A stretch of 64,000 nucleotides of DNA from assembly GCF_012027555.1 (NCBI RefSeq), contig NZ_SNUQ01000001.1:186001-250000 (forward strand), in the 5' to 3' direction. Shown piece by piece: positions 16,831-24,273 of this stretch (positions within the stretch are counted from its first letter, which is position 1; every line of letters begins with the position of its first letter). The DNA comes from Thermococcus sp. CX2. Lineage in GTDB: Archaea; Methanobacteriota_B; Thermococci; Thermococcales; Thermococcaceae. Below the pieces are notes generated by a model. That model ran no database searches. It saw only the letters and a program-made list of their open reading frames with translations, and was not told the origin of the DNA. The translations under genes were made by a program, and so were the position numbers.

Positions 16831-17559
16831 TCAGAAGAGCTCCTCAAGCTTGACGTCTATCTTGTCGGGGTTGAACGGAAGGACGTGCCGGGTGGTCTTG
16901 GGTGAGTAAACTTCTCCCCTCTTGACGAGCTCCATGACTTCTTCCTTGCTCGGGGCCTTCCTGATGAAGACGTAGTCTATCTCGCCCTTTGCCATGTCTT
17001 CTCTAGCATCTTCCTTGAGGCCATAGTAGATGAGCTCAATCTTGCCCTCAACGCTCATCTCGTCGAGAACCTTACTCACCTTCTTCTGCTCCTCAAGGCC
17101 ACCAGGAATGGCAAAGCTCTTCTCGCCGACGAGGGCAAATGCTATCTCGCCACTCTCGGCCTTCTCCTCGGCCTCTGGATCCTCGATGACTTCGAGACCC
17201 TCGGCCTTGAGCCTCTCGAGAACCTCTTCGAGGCTGCCCTTGAAGGCAGGATACCAGGTGTAGACCTTTACATCGTCGCTGAAGTAGTCGAGAATGACCG
17301 ACGGGGCGCGCTTGGCGCCGAGCTTCTGAAGGCCGGCCCAGCGGTGGTGGCCGTCAACGATGAGGTACATGTCCTCGCCCGGGACCTTCGCGAGGAGCAT
17401 CGGCTTCCAGAAGAGGCCGGAGCCGGTGACGCTCTCGATGAATGCCTCGAGCTCCTTCTGGACGAGCTGCTCGTGGGGCTTCATCTTGTCGAGCTCGATA
17501 AAAACGTAATCAACCTTAACCGTCGGGATGTCATACTTCGGAACCTTTTCGACTCCCAT
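16831..17559 (-). CDS. serK: ADP-dependent L-serine kinase, ParB/sulfiredoxin fold
   Basis: 242 residues. The ParB-like N-terminal domain contains VFIELDKMKPHEQLVQKELEAF and the nucleotide-binding YLIVDGHHRWAGLQKLGAKRAP motif (residues ~80-100). The length and the DGHHRW motif match the SerK family described in Thermococcus kodakarensis, which phosphorylates free L-serine to O-phosphoserine with ADP as donor, feeding cysteine synthesis. The ~120 C-terminal residues form the second, family-specific domain. GGAGGTCG lies 7 bases before ATG 17559. Longer in-frame starts have no binding site. It is divergent from DUF763. Confidence 0.87.
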   Translation of the reverse strand: MGVEKVPKYDIPTVKVDYVFIELDKMKPHEQLVQKELEAFIESVTGSGLFWKPMLLAKVPGEDMYLIVDGHHRWAGLQKLGAKRAPSVILDYFSDDVKVYTWYPAFKGSLEEVLERLKAEGLEVIEDPEAEEKAESGEIAFALVGEKSFAIPGGLEEQKKVSKVLDEMSVEGKIELIYYGLKEDAREDMAKGEIDYVFIRKAPSKEEVMELVKRGEVYSPKTTRHVLPFNPDKIDVKLEELF

Positions 17560-17729
17560 TATCGCGACCTCCTTCAGCATTAGACCTGCAGACGAAAATC
17601 GAAGTAGAAGATAAAAAGGCTTTCCTTGTTTTACTGCCAGGTTAAACCGATGATTATGCATCTCACCTGGCCCTTCCGTGAGGATTTTCCGGAACAACGG
17701 TTAAAACCTTGAGTGATGATATAACCCTG

Positions 17730-18875
17730 ATGAGGAACGTCGCTGATTTACCTCTCCACGGTGGCCACGTTCCGCCCTGGCTGGCCCAGAGGATGAGAAG
17801 GCTCACCCGCTTAGTCCTTCTTCTGGCTGTGGATGAGTACGGGACTAAAGGTCTCTTGGAGAGGCTATCCGACCCGGTGTGGTTTCAGGCCTTCAACAAC
17901 GTCATAGGCATGGACTGGGACTCCTCAGGGAGCACGACGGTAACGGCCGGGATGATAAAGGACGCCCTCTGGCGGGAGGAGCTGGGCGTTAAGGCCGCTG
18001 GTGGAAAGGGCAAGAAGAGCAGGGCAACGCCGGAGGAGCTGAAAATCATAGCCGAGATCTACGACCTCGACCCGACTCCATACGTCAGAACGTCCAGGCT
18101 AGTGGCAAAGGTCGACACCGTGGCCCTCCAGACTGGCTATCAGCTGTACCACCACGTCTTCTTCCTGGACGAAGAGGGCAACTGGGCAGTGATACAGCAG
18201 GGTATGAACGAGAGGGAAAGGCTCGCGAGGCGCTTCCACTGGTTTGACGCTGAGGTCTTTACCCTCGACCCCCACAAGGGCATAGCAGGCCTTAAACGGG
18301 AGTTTGCGCTGAACACTGTCTCGAAGGAGGCCAGGGAATACCAGAAGACGCTTCTCGATATCATCCAGGAAAAGCCAGTGAAGATAGAGCGCGAGCTTGA
18401 GAGCCTCAAGGCCATAGCGAGGGGCTACCGCCCGTTGGTTTATTACAAGCCCCGCGATGTGGATGAGAAGGCCCTTATTCAGAAGTACGAAAGCCTAGGT
18501 AGGCTGGAGCTTAACAAGAGAGCCCTTGAGTTCGCCCGCGAGCTGAGCGTGAATAACTACGAGAAGCTTCTCCTCCTGAAGGGCCTCGGCCCGAGCACGC
18601 TGAGGGCTCTATCGCTCGTTCTGGAGCTTGTTTACGATGTCCACCCGTCGTGGAAGGATCCGGTAACACACCCGCCGGATCCATTCAAGTTCACCTACGC
18701 CGTTGGGGGCAAAGACAGGGTGCCGTTCCCGGTCGAGAGGAAGACCTACGACGAGTTGATAAGCTTCTTAGAACGGCTCATCGAGAAGAACCCACAGGAG
18801 AAGGCCCTCGTCCGGAACGTGACGAAGATAACGAAGAACTGGAAGTTCCCAGAGGAAGAGAAGAGGGCGACATAA
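17730..18875 (+). CDS. DUF763 domain protein with helix-hairpin-helix
   Basis: 381 residues. The conserved opening VADLPLHGGHVPPWLAQRM is the DUF763 signature, followed by WFQAFNNVIGMDWDSSGSTT, VALQTGYQLYHHVFFLD and NWAVIQQGMNERERLARRFHW. Near residue 285, LLLLKGLGPSTLRALSLV reads as a helix-hairpin-helix, suggesting nucleic-acid contact. No reaction is established for the family. A TTG at 17709 is in frame, but the TATA box CGGTTAAAACC (17697-17707) places the transcript start at about 17728, so a nearly leaderless ATG 17730 is more likely. Confidence 0.82.
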   Translation: MRNVADLPLHGGHVPPWLAQRMRRLTRLVLLLAVDEYGTKGLLERLSDPVWFQAFNNVIGMDWDSSGSTTVTAGMIKDALWREELGVKAAGGKGKKSRATPEELKIIAEIYDLDPTPYVRTSRLVAKVDTVALQTGYQLYHHVFFLDEEGNWAVIQQGMNERERLARRFHWFDAEVFTLDPHKGIAGLKREFALNTVSKEAREYQKTLLDIIQEKPVKIERELESLKAIARGYRPLVYYKPRDVDEKALIQKYESLGRLELNKRALEFARELSVNNYEKLLLLKGLGPSTLRALSLVLELVYDVHPSWKDPVTHPPDPFKFTYAVGGKDRVPFPVERKTYDELISFLERLIEKNPQEKALVRNVTKITKNWKFPEEEKRAT

Positions 18876-18939
18876 TAGTAGTGTGTCAAAATCAAAAATG
18901 TTAAATCTTTATGTTTTAAAATTTTTATTGGTGACTACT

Positions 18940-19563
18940 ATGATGTGGTACACACATGCAGTTTTTGGAGCATTATTCTATTTGGTATTTGCATTTGTAG
19001 GAAAGATTCTTGGAGTCATGGAATTTAATGAAGTGTTCGTAGCAGTGGCTGCATTTGGAGCACTTTTTCCTGACATTGATCACCCAAAATCGTATATTTC
19101 AACGAAATTACCAATAGGGAATGTAGTTTCGAGATATGTTGAACATAGGGGAGCTATGCATACAATTGAAGCGGGAGTAGTTGTTTCTTTGATAGTCGGG
19201 GGGATTTTAGGGTACATTGTCGAAAATTACGTCGCAATTCTTTGGTTCTTTGTGGGGTATATGTCTCACCTTTTTGCAGATAGTTTAACAGTATCGGGCA
19301 TAACTTGGTCTAAGTTTAAAGGTAAGCCCCATGTAAGATGGAAAGTCAGAACTGGAACGATCTCTGAAGGATTCGTTTTTCTCCCTACTCTTTTTATTGT
19401 AATAATCCTGTTCTTTTATCTATCTAATCCTGAAGTAAAAAACGACCTCTTGGGCTTAATCATTGCTACATCAATCTTAACCTATGCGTTAAGCGCCAAA
19501 AAAGCAAAACGGCTTTTCAGGAATCAAACAGTAGTGGCAAAGAGGTCAAAGAAAAGGAGATGA
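18940..19563 (+). CDS. YdjM/LexA-type metal-dependent membrane hydrolase (DUF457-like), A+T-rich
   Basis: 207 residues and about five membrane helices. Conserved metal-ligand-like motifs are present: THAVFGALFYLVF at the N-terminus, LFPDIDHPKS (~45-54), YVEHRGAMHTIEAG (~67-80) and VGYMSHLFADSLTVSG (~107-122). These match membrane-bound YdjM-type hydrolases, whose substrate is unknown. GGTGACTACT precedes ATG 18940. Codon use is strikingly A+T-rich (TTT, ATT, AAA) compared with its G+C-rich neighbours, and it lies next to a tRNA gene and a large palindrome. Lateral acquisition is likely. Confidence 0.82.
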   Translation: MMWYTHAVFGALFYLVFAFVGKILGVMEFNEVFVAVAAFGALFPDIDHPKSYISTKLPIGNVVSRYVEHRGAMHTIEAGVVVSLIVGGILGYIVENYVAILWFFVGYMSHLFADSLTVSGITWSKFKGKPHVRWKVRTGTISEGFVFLPTLFIVIILFFYLSNPEVKNDLLGLIIATSILTYALSAKKAKRLFRNQTVVAKRSKKRR

Positions 19564-19680
19564 TCTCTTGAAGGATCCTATTTTTGATTGGTTTGTATTT
19601 ACTTTTTGTTCAAAGAAAGGGTTAAATATTTAAATTTCGAACTTTGTGTGTAAGCGAGTGCACAGCAAAATCCAATGAGT
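19564..19680. other. A+T-rich non-coding stretch beside the palindrome
   Basis: No gene, RNA or conserved motif is recognisable in this A+T-rich sequence. It contains a TATA-like run (GGTTAAATATTTAAATTTCG, near 19620-19639) that could be a promoter reading into the palindrome region. Together with the palindrome and hairpin it fills the gap between the hydrolase gene and tRNA-Val. Confidence 0.4.
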
Positions 19681-19817
19681 TAAAGGGGATTTCAGTTTAA
19701 CAGGAGCCTTTGATTTTAAGTCCCTGTTCTTCCTGACGCCCAACGGGCGTCATACTATGAGGGACTCCTTGAGAATTAGCTTGTTTTGGATGAAATCCAA
19801 CGCAAAACGCCCCTTTA
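19681..19817. repeat. Nested imperfect palindrome, MITE-like element or structured RNA
   Basis: Three perfect arm pairs share one centre near 19743: TGACGCCC/GGGCGTCA (19734-19741, 19745-19752), AGTCCCT/AGGGACT (19719-19725, 19760-19766) and GGATTTCA/TGAAATCC (19687-19694, 19791-19798). Weaker pairing (AACAGGAGC against GCTTGTT) lies between the last two. TAAAGGGG (19681-19688) and CCCCTTTA (19810-19817) flank the whole. The result is a roughly 110-base foldback. No ORF spans it. This fits a non-autonomous transposable element remnant better than a simple terminator. Confidence 0.6.
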
Positions 19818-19872
19818 CAATAATGCACCATCAGAAAATCAGCAATGTTAGAAGCAGTCAAACTCTTTCCGC

Positions 19873-19897
19873 CAGCGCTTTGCGAAGCAAAGGGCTG
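19873..19897. repeat. Perfect short hairpin 3' of tRNA-Val
   Basis: CTTTGC-GAA-GCAAAG (19878-19892) with outer CAGC/GCTG arms (19873-19876, 19894-19897). It begins 4 bases beyond the encoded CCA of tRNA-Val on the minus strand. It could be a tRNA trailer structure, or the end hairpin of the same mobile remnant as the large palindrome. Confidence 0.45.
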
Positions 19898-19900
19898 TTA

Positions 19901-19977
19901 TGGTGGGCCCGCGGGGATTCGAACCCCGGACCTCCACCTTGTAAGGGTGGCGTCATAACCATCTAGACCACGGGCCC
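19901..19977 (-). tRNA. tRNA-Val (anticodon UAC)
   Basis: Read on the minus strand, the acceptor stem GGGCCCG pairs with CGGGCCC, followed by A and an encoded CCA (plus 19901-19903). The anticodon stem-loop is CCACC-CTTACAA-GGTGG, giving anticodon TAC (valine, GUA codons). The T arm is CGGGG-TTCGAAT-CCCCG, and the D arm contains AGATGGTTA. There is no intron. The A+T-rich island with the palindrome lies directly at its 3' end, the side where archaeal integrative elements usually insert. Confidence 0.96.
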
Positions 19978-20020
19978 GCCCAGAGTAAGGAAAAGGGGGA
20001 AGGTTATAAAATTTTCGAAG

Positions 20021-21763
20021 CTACTTCTCAACTCCCCTCCTGACCTTCACGGCCAGACCGCTCTGGAAGAGCTTGAGCTCCCTTCCGTTCAGCAGTGTCT
20101 GCCCTGTTGCCAGGAGCTCATCGTTTTTGTTCACAACCAGAACTTCGTCATAGGGCCTTATGTTCTCGTCGGCATCAATCACGAACTTCGCGAAGACGTT
20201 CTTGCCCTTCCTTGCAAATGGCTCGGCATCCTCGCTGACGACAACCCTCATCCTCGGAAACGGCAGGATTTCATGAAGCCTCTTCGCCCCCTCAATACCG
20301 AGCGTTAAAAGCCCATCCTCGGCCCTGAAGGTTGCGAGGTGCTTGCCCTTTGCCTTTATCTGCCTTGGCATCCCCGTCTTTCTCGACAGCTCGACGAAGG
20401 CGTCCTTAAAGGCCTCCCCAGCACCCTCTCCGAACTGGTACTCGGCTACGGCCATAACGTAGTTCCTGACCTCACTCTTCCCTGGTTTCTCTATCGTAAA
20501 GTCCTCCTCGCCCTCGCTCTGAGCGAAGGGGTAGCTGAGGCTTAAATACTTGGGAATCTCCCCGAATATCGGATGGTTGATTGTTTCAGGGAACTTCGCC
20601 TTAACGCGCTCTGCCCTTGCTTTGGCCCTCTGGACTATCGGCCACTTCAAAGATTCTTCGCTCACCTTGAAGAAGGCGCTTGCCTTGGTTATCGGCTCGT
20701 TCTGCTCTAAGTAATCTTGGTATTCGAGCAGTCTCCTGTAGGCCGCGTAGAGCTTCGGGTGTGAGCGGGCGCGCTCATCAACTAACCTCCAGAGTTCGCC
20801 CTCCTTGATGGCCTGCTTCACGCGGTTGAGCTCCTCCCGGATTACCCAGAGGTTGTGCAAAGCCAGAAGCCTCGTGCGCTCTTCCTTCGGCATCTCGCGG
20901 AGCTCCTGGGGGGTGTAGCGGGAACAGACGGGGCATGAGCACGGGAAGTACTCAAGCTCGCTCAGGTGCTTCGTCCCCTCAGGCGTTAGATAGCGGTCGT
21001 CCTTGGCGTAGAGGGCGTAGCTGGCAGAGTCGAAGAGGTCTATCCCCATAGCCACAGCTAAGGCGAATATCATCGGGTGGCCAGCGCCGAAGAGATGGAC
21101 CGGCCTGTCGGGCCTCAGCCCCTGCTTGGAGGCTATGACAACATCAACCAGATCCTTGTAGCGGTAGCTCTCCATCAGCGGCACGACGGCGCCGATGGGA
21201 TGAATCTCGAAGTTCATCTCGCTGAGCTTTTGGGCGGCATATGTTCTCAGGTCCGGATACGTTGAGCCCTGAACCGCTGCGTTCATCGCTATCCCCTTTA
21301 TCTCCTCGGCCTCCTTCGCGCGCTCAAGGGTTATCCTGAGGTCTTCCTCTGCCTTCTCCCTCGGTGCGTCTGGCGGCGTAGGGATGTCAAGGAAAGTCCC
21401 GATGTCGACGCCAATCTTCTCCTGGAACTCGACTATTTCCCTGTTGGTAACGTCAACGCCGCCGTAGCGCATGAGCTGGAAGGAGCCGGAGTCGACCTCG
21501 ATAATGCCGTCGTAGTCGAGGAGCCTGTGGATGCCAACCTCGAGGGCCCTCTCTCTTAGCTCTGGCGTCTTGTAGATTATGTAGGAGTTGGTGATTATCA
21601 TGCCGAAGCCCATCTCCTTCAGTTCCTTCGGCGTCACTATGAGCTGCTTCGGGTTGATGACTGGCATTATGGCAGGCGTTTCTATCTTCTTCCCGTTAAC
21701 TTCAAGCTTTCCAATCCTACCAGCGGCGTCTCTCGCCTTTACCTCAAACTTAAACTCGACCAT
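20021..21763 (-). CDS. tgtA: Archaeal tRNA-guanine transglycosylase (preQ0 insertion, archaeosine pathway)
   Basis: 580 residues. The enzyme exchanges guanine-15 of tRNA for preQ0, the first tRNA-bound step to archaeosine. The catalytic TIM barrel includes the nucleophilic Asp in IIEVDSGSFQLMRYG (~residue 90) and AVQGSTYPDLR. Zinc ligands are in CSCPVCSRYTPQEL with a downstream LLALHNLW (~275-310). The C-terminal ~80 residues (MRVVVSEDAEPFARKGKNVFAKFV...) form the PUA domain that contacts tRNA. GAGGTG lies 9 bases before ATG 21763, and a 5-codon upstream extension is less likely. Confidence 0.96.
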   Translation of the reverse strand: MVEFKFEVKARDAAGRIGKLEVNGKKIETPAIMPVINPKQLIVTPKELKEMGFGMIITNSYIIYKTPELRERALEVGIHRLLDYDGIIEVDSGSFQLMRYGGVDVTNREIVEFQEKIGVDIGTFLDIPTPPDAPREKAEEDLRITLERAKEAEEIKGIAMNAAVQGSTYPDLRTYAAQKLSEMNFEIHPIGAVVPLMESYRYKDLVDVVIASKQGLRPDRPVHLFGAGHPMIFALAVAMGIDLFDSASYALYAKDDRYLTPEGTKHLSELEYFPCSCPVCSRYTPQELREMPKEERTRLLALHNLWVIREELNRVKQAIKEGELWRLVDERARSHPKLYAAYRRLLEYQDYLEQNEPITKASAFFKVSEESLKWPIVQRAKARAERVKAKFPETINHPIFGEIPKYLSLSYPFAQSEGEEDFTIEKPGKSEVRNYVMAVAEYQFGEGAGEAFKDAFVELSRKTGMPRQIKAKGKHLATFRAEDGLLTLGIEGAKRLHEILPFPRMRVVVSEDAEPFARKGKNVFAKFVIDADENIRPYDEVLVVNKNDELLATGQTLLNGRELKLFQSGLAVKVRRGVEK

Positions 21764-21804
21764 CTCGCAACACCTCAAGAACCTTCGGCGGTCGGTTTAA
21801 AAGC

Positions 21805-22722
21805 CTAAGCTAAGAGGCCGACGAGCAGGTATGCCAGCCCACCCGCAGCCAGAGGACCGAGAATCCACCCCCGGACTATTCCAAGGAGAACCCTGACGTT
21901 TACATGCTCGCCCTTGTAAGCACTAAGCCCGCTTATGGCGCCTATTATCGCCTGGCCAGAGCTGACTGGAAGGCCCAGCAGGTTAGCGGCGCTGACCGCT
22001 AAAGAAGCCCCTAACTGCGATGAGAAGGCTGAAGTTGGCCCCAGAGGAGAGAGGTTCCTTCCAACCGTCATCATGACCTCATAGCTGAAGGTCAGCGCTC
22101 CAATGGCAAGCATGAGGGCAAGGACGACCTTGAACGGCCCATCAAAGCCCAAGCTGTCTAGTATACCTGCCACGTTGGAGAGCTCGTTTGCACCGAGGTT
22201 GAAAGCTGAGAAAGAAGCCGCCGTGAATATCAGCCACCTCTGGGTCAGCTCCAAGTTTCTGAGGCACTTTATTCTCTTCAACACCGGGGAGTAGAGACGA
22301 TAGACGATTATGGCCGCAAGGGCCGCCAGGATGGGGGAGAGAACCCATGCAAGGGCTATCCTCCCAAGCGTTCCCCAGTCCACAGACAGGCCAAGCGCAA
22401 GGGAGGCACCGGTTAAAGCTCCGATGAGAGACTGAGTGGTTGAGATGGGCTTTCCCCAGAGGCTTGCAATTGTAACCGCCACCGCCGCGCTGAAGAGCAC
22501 TAAACCGAGCGTCGGGACTTCCATACCTTCGGCTAACCCGCTCACCGTTCCTGAAACGCCCGAACCGCCGAGGAGGACACCCAAAGTCGTAAATATCCCG
22601 ATGAGCAGCACGGCCCGCTTGAATCCGATAACTCCAGACCCAACGGCGGTTCCAACGGCCTTTGCACTGTCGTTCGCGCCTATCGCCCAGGCCATGAAGA
22701 GGGCGGCGGTTATGAGGATCAT
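21805..22722 (-). CDS. Inorganic phosphate transporter, PiT family
   Basis: About 305 residues with nine or ten hydrophobic segments. Both PiT signatures are visible: MAWAIGANDSAKAVGTAVGSGVI at the N-terminus and NLGANELSNVAGILDSLGF near residue 175, each with GAN(D/E) phosphate-binding residues. WGKPISTTQSLIGALTGA and GLPVSSGQAIIGAISGL are the paired re-entrant motifs. It imports phosphate with H+ or Na+. At ~305 residues it is shorter than many PiT proteins, lacking the long central loop. The start at ATG 22722 follows GTGATG. Three GTCTAT repeats lie just upstream, near its promoter. Confidence 0.92.
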   Translation of the reverse strand: MILITAALFMAWAIGANDSAKAVGTAVGSGVIGFKRAVLLIGIFTTLGVLLGGSGVSGTVSGLAEGMEVPTLGLVLFSAAVAVTIASLWGKPISTTQSLIGALTGASLALGLSVDWGTLGRIALAWVLSPILAALAAIIVYRLYSPVLKRIKCLRNLELTQRWLIFTAASFSAFNLGANELSNVAGILDSLGFDGPFKVVLALMLAIGALTFSYEVMMTVGRNLSPLGPTSAFSSQLGASLAVSAANLLGLPVSSGQAIIGAISGLSAYKGEHVNVRVLLGIVRGWILGPLAAGGLAYLLVGLLA

Positions 22723-22731
22723 GGTCATCAC

Positions 22732-22765
22732 GTCTATTTAGTCTATTGGCTAACACATAGTCTAT
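22732..22765 (-). repeat. Triplicated ATAGAC(TA) repeat in the phosphate permease leader/promoter
   Basis: On the plus strand GTCTAT occurs at 22732, 22741 and 22760, the last two as TAGTCTAT. On the minus strand these are ATAGAC/ATAGACTA direct repeats between the TATA-like ACTATATAG and the start codon. Short direct repeats at this position may bind a regulator. No regulator gene is adjacent. Confidence 0.35.
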
Positions 22766-22830
22766 ATAGTTTATGTAGCACAGGGATGGGCATTTAAAGG
22801 TTTCGTCCAAAAGAGACAGGGAAAAGGGAG

Positions 22831-23877
22831 TCAAAGCCTGCCCAGGAGTAGCCTAACGTAGCCGTAAACGTGGAGCGTGAGGTAGAACAGCGCCCAGAAC
22901 CACACGATGAAGGGAAACAGGAGCGCGTTTAGGAGTGAGCCCCCTTCAACGACCGTTGGCACGAGCATCGTGATAACCTCAAAGCCGTACCAGAGGAGGA
23001 AGAGCTCCCAGCGACCGAGGGCAAGCAGCAGCGGTGGGACCAGAATGTCAAGCAACGCAACGAAGTCGCCGAGGAGCAGAAAAGCCCAGTCCTTGGTGAA
23101 GCCGCCGCCGAGGTTCTTCAGGTCGCCGAGGAACCAGCGCTTCCTCTGGCGCCAGAGTTTGGAGAGAGTCTTAGGCATCTCCGTATAAACCCTGGCCCTT
23201 GGGGCGTAGACGACCTTTCCGAGCTTTTTGATGGCTTTGGTAGTCGCGTAGTCCTCGACTATGTCCTCAACAAAGCCGCCAATTCTCTCGAGGGCTTCCC
23301 TTCTGAAGGCCGCTATGGGCCCGGGGGCGAGGCTTAAATCCTCGAGCTCTTTAGCGCGTCGGAACATGGCTATTCTCAGGTGCTCAATATCTTGAGCCCT
23401 CTCGAGGAAGGACGAGCCCATAACCCGTACCTGGCCGCCTACGCCGACGATCTCGTCAGAGTAGAAGCGCCTCACCAGCTCCTTCAGGGCGTTTTCATCA
23501 AGCTCGCTGTCTGCATCTGTGGTGACTATTATCTCCCCACTGGCTTTTGAGAGACCGAAGTTCAATGCTCTGGCCTTTCCGCTGTGTTCGTTTCTGTAAA
23601 CCCTGAGCCTCGGATCTTTGACGGAATTGGCTACCTCAAAGGTGTTGTCCTCGCTTCCATCATCGACAACTATGACCTCGAAGTCTGGGTAGTCCTGCCC
23701 GAGGGCGGCTTTGATGGACCTCAAAACGCGCTCTCCCTCGTTGTAGGCGGGTATGAGGAGGCTCACCTTCGGCGTCCATTCTTTAGTTCTGTAATTACGG
23801 AAAAGGCTAATTATGTAATTGAGGAAGAAGTAGCCGTCCCAGAGGAATATCACCGCGAGGACCAACTCAAGGAGCAT
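22831..23877 (-). CDS. Membrane-anchored family 2 glycosyltransferase
   Basis: 348 residues. One N-terminal membrane helix (LELVLAVIFLWDGYFFLNYI) precedes a GT-A domain with SLLIPAYNEGERVLRSI (nucleotide-sugar binding), VIVVDDGSEDNT, the DXD-like TTDADSELDENAL, EDIVEDYATTKAI (catalytic Asp) and RQRKRWFLGDL (QxxRW-type motif). Three C-terminal helices follow. This is the layout of processive polysaccharide synthases (cellulose/hyaluronan/poly-GlcNAc synthase-like), but no partner polysaccharide genes are nearby. The product is therefore unknown. Confidence 0.9.
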   Translation of the reverse strand: MLLELVLAVIFLWDGYFFLNYIISLFRNYRTKEWTPKVSLLIPAYNEGERVLRSIKAALGQDYPDFEVIVVDDGSEDNTFEVANSVKDPRLRVYRNEHSGKARALNFGLSKASGEIIVTTDADSELDENALKELVRRFYSDEIVGVGGQVRVMGSSFLERAQDIEHLRIAMFRRAKELEDLSLAPGPIAAFRREALERIGGFVEDIVEDYATTKAIKKLGKVVYAPRARVYTEMPKTLSKLWRQRKRWFLGDLKNLGGGFTKDWAFLLLGDFVALLDILVPPLLLALGRWELFLLWYGFEVITMLVPTVVEGGSLLNALLFPFIVWFWALFYLTLHVYGYVRLLLGRL

Positions 23878-23906
23878 GGCCTAAAATCGAAGCGAGGCCT
23901 TAAAAC

Positions 23907-24182
23907 TCAATCGCCCTTCCCGAGCCTGTACCTCACCACGTATCTCCCGTGCTCGAACTCATCCTCCTCAGCCGCGATGATCTCTACGGGCTCGATGTTG
24001 AGGCCAAATTCCATCGCCTCCCACTTTATGTCGTCAAAATAGTCGTGGAGCCCGCAGGTGGCGCAGAATGAACCTTCAAACTCTATGATTATCTCGTCAT
24101 CTTTTCTCTCGACTATCCTTGCCTGGGCCTCGCTGCCGTGGAGCCTGTTGAACTCCTCAAGAACCTTTTTGAGCACTTCCAT
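23907..24182 (-). CDS. Small conserved protein with CATC motif, unknown function
   Basis: 91 residues from ATG 24182, which has GGGTGAGAAG upstream. The N-terminal helix MEVLKKVLEEFNRLHG precedes beta-strand VERKDDEIIIEFEGSFCATCGLHDYFDDI and a C-terminal strand region. A glycine-flanked CxxC after a strand recalls NifU C-terminal / MIP18-like domains that hold or transfer Fe-S clusters, but the overall match is weak. The in-frame extension to 24386 runs antisense into the helicase gene and is rejected. The ORF ends 29 bases from the glycosyltransferase start on the same strand. Confidence 0.65.
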   Translation of the reverse strand: MEVLKKVLEEFNRLHGSEAQARIVERKDDEIIIEFEGSFCATCGLHDYFDDIKWEAMEFGLNIEPVEIIAAEEDEFEHGRYVVRYRLGKGD

Positions 24183-24273
24183 CTTCTCACCCAACTGGGG
24201 TTCATCATAAGCACTTAAAAAGTTTGTTAAGCCAACCGAATAGTTTAAAAATCCAAAAGCAAATGGTCGACCG

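Noticed and set aside
17713-17746. Box C-like GTGATGA followed by CTGATGA and CTGA before DUF763
   Set aside because: Only 8 bases separate the first two boxes, too short for a guide, and the rest lies in the coding sequence.
24183-24210. ATGATGA box C-like motif upstream of the 91-residue gene
   Set aside because: No CTGA box at a suitable distance; the sequence fits a ribosome binding site region instead.
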